A stretch of 10,621 nt of DNA from an uncultured Eubacteriales bacterium (lineage in GTDB: Bacteria > Bacillota_A > Clostridia > Christensenellales > Aristaeellaceae), in the NCBI GenBank assembly GCA_902766515.1, contig CACXEB010000221.1:1-10621 (forward strand), written 5' to 3'. The notes below the pieces were generated by a model. The model did no database searches. It was not told the DNA's origin and worked only from the letters and a program-made list of their open reading frames with translations. The stretch's first letter is position 1. Every line of letters starts with the position of its first letter. Below, piece after piece: positions 5,552-10,621 of the stretch. The position numbers were made by a program, and so were the translations under genes.

Positions 5552-6606
5552 GCCGCTTCCTGAGCAGTGAACAGGCCTCTCTCAAGCCCTATGTTCCCGG
5601 CGAGCAGCCCCAGGACCGGCAGTACATCAAGCTGAACACCAACGAGAACCCCTTCCCGCCCAGCGAGGAGGCGCTCCGCCGCGCCGCGGAGCAGGTCCGC
5701 AGCTTCGAGCTGTACTCGGATCCGGAGGCGCGGGCGCTCCGCGCCGCGCTGGCGGAGCGGTACCAGGTATCGCCCGACTGGGTCACCGTGGGCAACGGTT
5801 CCGACGAAGTGCTGAACATGGCCTTTCTCGCCTTTGTCAGCCCGGAACGGCCCGCGCTGTTTCCCGATATCACCTATGGGTTTTACCGCGTGTTCGCGGA
5901 CGTCAACAGGCTGCCCTGGCGGGAGATCCCGCTGGAGGACGACCTGACCGTCCGCCTGGACCGCTATGCGGAGGACCGGAAGCCCCATGTCGTTTTTCTC
6001 GCGAATCCGAACGCGCCCACGGGCATCGCGCTGCCCGCGGAGGAGATCGCCCGCCTGGCCAGGCGGTGTCCGGACTCCCTGGTCATCGTGGACGAAGCCT
6101 ATGTGGACTTCGGCGCGGAATCCTGCGTGCCGCTGACCCGCCAGCTGGACAACCTGCTGGTCATCCAGACCTTCTCCAAGTCCCGCTCCATGGCGGGAGC
6201 GCGGCTGGGCTACGCCATCGGCCAGCCCCAGCTGATTGCCGACCTGCAGAGCATCCGCTATTCGCTGAACCCGTACAACGTCAATTCCTACACGCAGGCG
6301 CTGGGGATCGCGGTGCTGCAGGACGAAGCCCGGACGCGGCGCAACTGCGAAACGATCATCGCCAACCGCGGGCAGCTGGCCGCGGGCCTGAAGGCCCTGG
6401 ACTTCACGGTGACGGATTCCCGGACAAACTTTCTTTTCGCCCGCACGCTGCGGATGAACGGCGGCGTCCTGTACCAGATGCTCAAGGACCGCGGCATCCT
6501 GGTCCGGCATTTCAACCAGTCGCGCATCGTGCAGTACAACCGGATCACGGTCGGCACGCGGGAGCAGAACGACGCGCTGCTCGCCGCCATCCGGGACATC
6601 CTTTGA
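5548..6606 (+). CDS. hisC: Histidinol-phosphate aminotransferase (EC 2.6.1.9)
   Basis: This PLP enzyme of aminotransferase fold type I converts imidazole-acetol phosphate and glutamate to histidinol phosphate. The 352-residue length fits the family. Visible elements are NTNENPFPPS (30-39), VGNGSDEVL (81-89), NPNAPTG (153-159), the cofactor-contacting D182 and Y185 (VDEAYVDF), the Schiff-base lysine K211 in TFSKSRSMAGARLGY (208-222) and R332 (NRITVGT), which should bind the substrate acid group. GGAGG (5536-5540) precedes the ATG by 7 nt. The gene overlaps hisD by 4 nt. Its stop lies at the start of the hisB ribosome site, the only non-overlapping junction in the operon. HisC proteins can also act on aromatic substrates, but the operon fixes the main role here. 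Confidence 0.97.
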   Translation: MSRFLSSEQASLKPYVPGEQPQDRQYIKLNTNENPFPPSEEALRRAAEQVRSFELYSDPEARALRAALAERYQVSPDWVTVGNGSDEVLNMAFLAFVSPERPALFPDITYGFYRVFADVNRLPWREIPLEDDLTVRLDRYAEDRKPHVVFLANPNAPTGIALPAEEIARLARRCPDSLVIVDEAYVDFGAESCVPLTRQLDNLLVIQTFSKSRSMAGARLGYAIGQPQLIADLQSIRYSLNPYNVNSYTQALGIAVLQDEARTRRNCETIIANRGQLAAGLKALDFTVTDSRTNFLFARTLRMNGGVLYQMLKDRGILVRHFNQSRIVQYNRITVGTREQNDALLAAIRDIL

Positions 6607-6611
6607 GGAGG
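6605..6611 (+). promoter_or_regulatory. Ribosome binding site of hisB overlapping the hisC stop
   Basis: GAGGAGG at 6605-6611 starts inside the hisC stop codon (6604-6606) and lies 6 nt before the hisB ATG at 6618. It is the only junction in the operon with a gap (11 nt) and it carries a near-perfect site, so hisB can be started independently. Confidence 0.8.
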
Positions 6612-6617
6612 CAGGCT

Positions 6618-7205
6618 ATGAGGACCGCCCACATCACACGCGATACCGCCGAAACGAAGATCGACCTGCGCCTGGCCCTGGACGGGGCCGGGGACGCGGA
6701 TATCGCGTCCGGCGTCGGATTCATGGACCACATGCTGACCCTGTTCGCACGGCACGGCGGCTTTGACCTGACCCTGCGCTGCCAGGGGGATACCGAAGTG
6801 GATGACCATCATTCCACCGAGGATATCGGCATCGCCCTGGGCCAGGCTTTCCATGAGGCGCTGGGCGACCGCCGCGGCATCCGCCGCTACGGCAGCGTCT
6901 GCCTGCCCATGGACGAGACCCTCGTCCAGGCGGCGGTGGACATCTCCGGCCGGGGCGGCTATTACGGCCAGCTCCCCATCCCGACGCAGAAGGTCGGCAC
7001 CTTCGACACGGAGCTCGTGCAGGAATTCATGACCGCCTTCGCGCGAAACGCCGGCATCACCCTGCACATCCGGCTGCTCGCCGGGGAAAACAGCCACCAC
7101 ATCATCGAAGGCGCGTTCAAGGCGCTGGCGCGCGCGCTCGGCGCGGCCGCCGGCATGGACCCGGACCATCCGGACCGGATCCCGTCTACGAAAGGGATAT
7201 TATGA
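6618..7205 (+). CDS. hisB: Imidazoleglycerol-phosphate dehydratase, monofunctional (EC 4.2.1.19)
   Basis: This manganese enzyme removes water from imidazole-glycerol phosphate to give imidazole-acetol phosphate, the HisC substrate. At 195 residues it is only the dehydratase, without the N-terminal HAD-type histidinol-phosphatase domain fused to it in enterobacteria; a separate PHP phosphatase gene at the operon end fills that need. Metal-site motifs are clear: GFMDHML (34-40), DDHHSTEDIGI (62-72) and SHHIIEGAFKAL (159-170), plus the family block FDTELVQEF (129-137). The stretch just before that block (GGYYGQLPIPTQK, 113-125) keeps the usual length but has a Gly where Pro is common after GR. 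The stop overlaps the hisH start (ATGA). Confidence 0.97.
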   Translation: MRTAHITRDTAETKIDLRLALDGAGDADIASGVGFMDHMLTLFARHGGFDLTLRCQGDTEVDDHHSTEDIGIALGQAFHEALGDRRGIRRYGSVCLPMDETLVQAAVDISGRGGYYGQLPIPTQKVGTFDTELVQEFMTAFARNAGITLHIRLLAGENSHHIIEGAFKALARALGAAAGMDPDHPDRIPSTKGIL

Positions 7206-7825
7206 TTGCGGTCATTGATTACGGCGTGGGCAACCTGTTTTCGCTGGTGTCCAGCCTGAAGCAGATCGGTCAGGACGTATGCGTGTCCGGCGACGCGGCG
7301 AAGCTGCGCCGCGCGGACAAGCTGATCCTGCCCGGGGTGGGCGCCTTCGGCGACGCGGCGGCGAAGCTGCGTGAAAGCGGCCTGGACGACGAGATCCGCG
7401 AGGCGGCCCGCCGCGGCAGGCCCGTGCTGGGCATCTGCCTGGGGATGCAGCTGCTGATGGACCGCAGCCTCGAGTTCGGAACGCACGCGGGGCTGGGGCT
7501 GATCCCCGGGGAGGTCCGCGCGCTGTCCGAGACGGTCGACCCCGCGCTCAAGATCCCCCACATGGGCTGGAACAGCCTCCGGCTGACCCGTCCGTCCGCC
7601 CTCTTCCGGTACACCCATGAGGGGGATTACGTATACTTTGTGCATTCCTTCCAGGGTACCCGCTGCGAGGCGGACACCCTGGCGGTGACGGAATATTCGG
7701 CGCCGGTGACGGCGGCGATCGGCCGCGGCAACGTAGCCGGCTGCCAGTTCCATCCCGAAAAAAGCGGGCGCGTGGGGCTGGCCATCCTGAAAGCATTTTC
7801 GGAAACGGAGGAGAACTTATGCTGA
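7202..7825 (+). CDS. hisH: Imidazole glycerol phosphate synthase, glutaminase subunit
   Basis: HisH is the class I glutamine amidotransferase half of the HisH-HisF complex. It hydrolyses glutamine and passes ammonia through the HisF barrel to the cyclase site. The 207-residue protein shows the full triad: nucleophile C79 in GICLGMQLL (77-85), H184 and E186 in CQFHPEKS (181-188). The oxyanion region LPGVGAFGD (43-51) and the VYFVHSF strand (144-150) are also present. The ATG at 7202 overlaps the hisB stop with only a modest AAAGGGA ahead of it, so coupling to hisB is likely. The end overlaps hisA by 7 nt. Confidence 0.97.
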   Translation: MIAVIDYGVGNLFSLVSSLKQIGQDVCVSGDAAKLRRADKLILPGVGAFGDAAAKLRESGLDDEIREAARRGRPVLGICLGMQLLMDRSLEFGTHAGLGLIPGEVRALSETVDPALKIPHMGWNSLRLTRPSALFRYTHEGDYVYFVHSFQGTRCEADTLAVTEYSAPVTAAIGRGNVAGCQFHPEKSGRVGLAILKAFSETEENLC

Positions 7826-8535
7826 TTTTTCCGGCGATTGACCTGTATGAAGGCAAGGCGGTCCGCCTGCTCAAGGGCGACTACGCGCAGATGACCGTCT
7901 ATGAAAACGCACCGGCGCGGCTGCTGAGCGCTTTCCAGGCAGAAGGCGCCCGGGCCGTGCACGTGGTGGACCTGGAGGGCGCCCGCGACGGGCAGACCCC
8001 CAACCTGAAGCTGATTGCCGCCATGAAGGCGGACACCTCTCTGTTCATGCAGGTGGGCGGCGGGATCCGCAACATGGACATCGTGAGCAGCTACCTGGAG
8101 GACGCGCAGGTGGACCGGGTGATCCTCGGGACCGCCGCCGTCATGGATCCTTCCTTCGCCGAGCAGGCGGTGCGCCGCTACCAGGACCGGATCGCGGTCG
8201 GCGTGGACGTGCGTGACGGCATGGTCGCCATCCGCGGCTGGACCGCCACCTCCGACCTGGAGGCCTTCGCCTTCTGCCGCCGGATGGAGGAGATCGGCGT
8301 CAGGACGATCATCAGCACCGATATCTCCCGCGACGGCGCGCTGCAGGGCGCGAACCGCGACCTCTACCAGCGCCTGAGCGAGGAGCTGTCGGTCAATATC
8401 ATCGCCTCCGGCGGCGTCAGCAGCGTCGACGACATCCTGGCCCTCAAGCGGCTGGGCCTGTACGGCGCGATCGTGGGCAAAGCCTGCTATGAAGGCACGC
8501 TCCCCCTGCGCACGGCCATCGAGGCGGCTTCATGA
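7819..8535 (+). CDS. hisA: ProFAR isomerase HisA (EC 5.3.1.16)
   Basis: HisA is a TIM-barrel isomerase that performs the Amadori rearrangement of ProFAR to PRFAR, the substrate of HisF. The 238-residue protein has catalytic aspartates D8 (FPAIDLYEGKAVRL) and D130 (VGVDVRDG), the phosphate-binding QVGGGIRN (78-85) and ASGGVSS (196-202), and W141 in GWTATS. Both barrel halves show the repeat pattern expected of the HisA/HisF ancestor. Because HisA and not PriA is expected in Bacillota, a role in tryptophan synthesis is unlikely, though this cannot be excluded by eye. GGAGGAG (7807-7813) lies 5 nt before the ATG inside the hisH end; the stop overlaps the hisF start. Confidence 0.96.
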   Translation: MLIFPAIDLYEGKAVRLLKGDYAQMTVYENAPARLLSAFQAEGARAVHVVDLEGARDGQTPNLKLIAAMKADTSLFMQVGGGIRNMDIVSSYLEDAQVDRVILGTAAVMDPSFAEQAVRRYQDRIAVGVDVRDGMVAIRGWTATSDLEAFAFCRRMEEIGVRTIISTDISRDGALQGANRDLYQRLSEELSVNIIASGGVSSVDDILALKRLGLYGAIVGKACYEGTLPLRTAIEAAS

Positions 8536-9320
8536 TTACCAAGCGCATCATCCCCTGCCTCGACGTCCGGGACGGGCGCGTGGTCAAGGGGGTCAACTTC
8601 GGGGGGCTGCGGGACGTGTCCTCCCCCGTGGCGCTCGGGTCTTACTACTCCGACGCCGGCGCGGACGAGCTGGTATTCTATGACATCACCGCCTCCGCCG
8701 AAGGCCGGCGGCTCTTCACGGACATCCTGCGCGAGGTCGCGTCCACCATCTTCATCCCGCTGACGGTGGGCGGCGGCATCAATACCCTGGACGACTTCGA
8801 CCGGGTGCTCAAGTGCGGGGCGGACAAGGTATCCGTCAACTCCGGCGCGATCCGCCGGCCCGAACTGATCGAAGAGGCCGCGCGGCGCTACGGCAGCCAG
8901 TGCGTGGTCCTGTCGGCAGACGTCAAGCGGGTGGACGGCCGGTACCGCGTCTTTGCCCGGGGCGGCCGCGACGACACCGGCCTGGACGCGCTGGATTGGA
9001 TCCGCCGCGGCGTGGATCACGGCGCGGGCGAGATCGTGCTGAACTCCATCGACACGGACGGCGTCAAGCGTGGTTTCGACCTGGAAATGCTGCGCGCGGT
9101 GTCTGACCTGGTCAGCGTGCCGGTAATCGCCTCCGGCGGCGCGGGCTGCATAGAGGACTTTGTCACCCTGTTCAAAACCCTGCCGCGCGTGGACGCCGGC
9201 CTGGCGGCTTCCATCTTCCATTTCGGCGAGGTCCGCATCGACGCGCTCAAACGGGCGCTGTCCGACGCAGGGATCCCCACGCGGCTGATCAAATCAGGAG
9301 AGAGCGATGCTGAACATTGA
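8532..9320 (+). CDS. hisF: Imidazole glycerol phosphate synthase, cyclase subunit
   Basis: HisF is the TIM-barrel cyclase of the HisHF complex. It uses ammonia from HisH to turn PRFAR into imidazole-glycerol phosphate and AICAR. The 262-residue protein has catalytic D11 ([17 protein letters not shown]) and D130 (SADVKR), with phosphate loops TVGGGI (78-83) and ASGGAG (200-205), and NSIDTDG (171-177) in the active-site rim. The last nine residues (KSGESDAEH) form a short polar tail; its coding region holds the hisIE ribosome site and start, giving a 14-nt overlap. The tail may exist only to carry those signals. The ATG overlaps the hisA stop (ATGA). Confidence 0.98.
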   Translation: MITKRIIPCLDVRDGRVVKGVNFGGLRDVSSPVALGSYYSDAGADELVFYDITASAEGRRLFTDILREVASTIFIPLTVGGGINTLDDFDRVLKCGADKVSVNSGAIRRPELIEEAARRYGSQCVVLSADVKRVDGRYRVFARGGRDDTGLDALDWIRRGVDHGAGEIVLNSIDTDGVKRGFDLEMLRAVSDLVSVPVIASGGAGCIEDFVTLFKTLPRVDAGLAASIFHFGEVRIDALKRALSDAGIPTRLIKSGESDAEH

Positions 9321-9954
9321 CGAATTGAAATTCGACGAGCGCGGGCTGATCCCGGCCATCGTGGTGGACGCGATCAGCAGGAACGTGCTGACGCTGGCGT
9401 ACATGAACCGCGAGAGCCTGCAGATCACCATGGAAAAGGGACTGACCTGTTTCTGGAGCCGCTCCAGGCAGGAGCTCTGGCTCAAGGGCGAAACCTCCGG
9501 CAATTACCAGCACGTGGTGTCCATCACCGCCGACTGCGACCGGGACGCCCTCGTCGTGATGGTGGAAAAAGACGGCCCCGCCTGCCACCTGGGCACGGAT
9601 TCCTGCTTCAACGACGCCGTCTGGCAGAGCCCGGAGCGGAGCGCCTTCTCCCTTGAGGGCCTGATGGCGCTCCTGAAGGGCCGCAAGGAGCAGCTGCCCG
9701 AGGGGTCCTACACGACCTACCTGTTCCAGAAGGGCCTGGACAAGATCCTCAAGAAGGTCGGCGAGGAATCCACCGAGGTCATCATCGCCGGCAAGGCGGA
9801 GGACAAGCGGGAGACGGTCTATGAGATCGCCGACCTGGCCTACCATGTGATGGTGCTGATGACCCAGATGGGCATCTCCCTCGAGGACGTGCACCGCGAG
9901 CTGGCCTCGCGCCACGTGATCGACCACAAGGTCAAGCAGGAAAAAATGACCTGA
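9307..9954 (+). CDS. hisI: Bifunctional PR-AMP cyclohydrolase / PR-ATP pyrophosphohydrolase
   Basis: This fused HisI-HisE enzyme performs steps two and three: loss of pyrophosphate from phosphoribosyl-ATP, then ring opening of phosphoribosyl-AMP. The 215-residue protein has the cyclohydrolase first (about 1-110), with metal ligands D76, C77, D78 and D80 ([10 protein letters not shown]) and C93 and C100 ([12 protein letters not shown]). The pyrophosphohydrolase domain follows (about 115-205), with the acidic helix [15 protein letters not shown] (149-163) and the [10 protein letters not shown] helix (176-185). AGGAG (9296-9300) sits 6 nt before the ATG within hisF, giving the longest overlap in the operon (14 nt). 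It shares its last base with the next gene (TGATG). Confidence 0.97.
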   Translation: MLNIDELKFDERGLIPAIVVDAISRNVLTLAYMNRESLQITMEKGLTCFWSRSRQELWLKGETSGNYQHVVSITADCDRDALVVMVEKDGPACHLGTDSCFNDAVWQSPERSAFSLEGLMALLKGRKEQLPEGSYTTYLFQKGLDKILKKVGEESTEVIIAGKAEDKRETVYEIADLAYHVMVLMTQMGISLEDVHRELASRHVIDHKVKQEKMT

Positions 9955-10621
9955 TGATCACCGAGGATTTTCACGTACACACCACCTTTTCCGACGGGGC
10001 GGACAGCATGGCGGCGGTCGCCGAAGCGGCCTGCGCCCGCGGCATGACCGCGCTCGGGTTTACGGACCACGGCTACGCGCCCTACGACACGGCATGCTGC
10101 ATGCGCGAGGACGCGGTGCCCGCTTACCTGGCGGAGTGCCGGCGGCTCAGGGACCTGTACGCGGGCCGCATGGCCATCGCCTGCGGCGTCGAGCAGGACC
10201 TGTTCTCCACCGCGGACACCGGCGCCTTCGACTATGTGATCGGCTCCGTGCACTACCTGTACCTGGCGGGCGAATACCTGTCCGTGGACTGGAAGCCGGA
10301 CAGCCTGTACCGCGCCGCGCGGCTGCTGGGCGGGGACATGCTGCGGGTCGCCGAGGAATACTTCCGTCTGGAAGCCACCGTGGTCGAGCGGACCGGCTGC
10401 GACCTGATCGGCCACTTCGACCTGGTCGCCAAGCTGAACGACCGGTACCGGCTGTTTGACGAGAACGATCCCCGGTATGTCGCCGCCTGGCGGCAGGCGG
10501 CGGACGCGCTGCTGGCCACCGGCGTCCCGTTTGAGATCAACACCGGCGCGATCGCCCGCGGCTACCGGCAGGAACCCTATCCGGCAGCCCCGATCCTGCG
10601 CTACCTGCGCGACCGGGGCGC
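9954..10621 (+). CDS. hisK: Histidinol-phosphatase, PHP family (partial, 3' end outside window)
   Basis: This enzyme removes phosphate from histidinol phosphate, the step between HisC and HisD, which the single-domain HisB here cannot do. I read 222 codons without a stop; PHP histidinol-phosphatases are usually about 250-280 residues, so little is missing. Metal-binding PHP motifs are in order: H7 and H9 (DFHVHTTFSDG), D38-H39 (GFTDHG), E80 (GVEQD), H100 (GSVHY) and H154/D156 (IGHFDL), followed by FEINTGAI near residues 190-200. The ATG is reached by TGATG overlap with the hisIE stop; the nearest purine-rich stretch (AGGA, 9938-9941) is 12 nt away, so start probably depends on terminating ribosomes. 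A generic PHP phosphoesterase is the alternative, but the operon position argues for histidinol-phosphatase. Confidence 0.92.
   Translation, partial: MITEDFHVHTTFSDGADSMAAVAEAACARGMTALGFTDHGYAPYDTACCMREDAVPAYLAECRRLRDLYAGRMAIACGVEQDLFSTADTGAFDYVIGSVHYLYLAGEYLSVDWKPDSLYRAARLLGGDMLRVAEEYFRLEATVVERTGCDLIGHFDLVAKLNDRYRLFDENDPRYVAAWRQAADALLATGVPFEINTGAIARGYRQEPYPAAPILRYLRDRG

Noticed and set aside
5434..7753. Minus-strand open frames opposite hisC, hisB and hisH
   Set aside because: They are antisense shadows with G/A/R/V/Q-rich composition and no ribosome sites, and the sense strand fully explains the coding.

Overview
The window is a GC-rich bacterial segment with two divergent transcription units separated by a short AT-rich control region (about 2065-2261). 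Several traits point to a high-GC Gram-positive of the class Clostridia, possibly Christensenellales-like: a Bacillota-type his operon using short HisG plus HisZ, a YerC/YecD-type TrpR relative as first gene, strong AGGAGG ribosome sites, sigma-A-type promoters, and a CUT1 sugar transporter whose binding protein has a Clostridia-like signal peptide. The order-level guess is weak; the Clostridia/Bacillota placement is firmer.

Left part, minus strand (2064 down to 1): an extracellular sugar-binding protein gene (2064-739) is followed, after a 98-nt gap holding a strong hairpin, by a MalF/UgpA-like permease gene (640 down, cut off by the window edge). Their promoter has perfect consensus boxes (TTGACA, 17-bp spacer, TATAAT; 2150-2122). 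A perfect 9-bp-arm inverted repeat just downstream (2089-2111) looks like an operator for an unidentified sugar-responsive repressor.

Right part, plus strand (2262 to the end): a compact histidine operon in the order yerC/hisR-like, hisZ, hisG, hisD, hisC, hisB, hisH, hisA, hisF, hisIE, hisK (PHP-type histidinol-phosphatase, cut off by the window edge). Together they supply every step from PRPP and ATP to histidine: HisZG, HisIE (hydrolase and cyclohydrolase), HisA, HisHF, HisB (dehydratase only), HisC, HisK (phosphatase) and HisD. Apart from an 11-nt gap before hisB, every junction overlaps by 1 to 14 nt, which suggests tight translational coupling. The promoter (2200-2228) carries a palindrome of up to 25 bp, centred on 2209, that fills the spacer between -35 and -10. 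It is the best candidate operator for the TrpR-family protein encoded first in the operon. The leader is only about 27 nt, so there is no room for a T-box or attenuator.

I see no mobile elements, CRISPR arrays, RNA genes or unknown multi-gene system. The notable content is regulatory, in the shared intergenic region.
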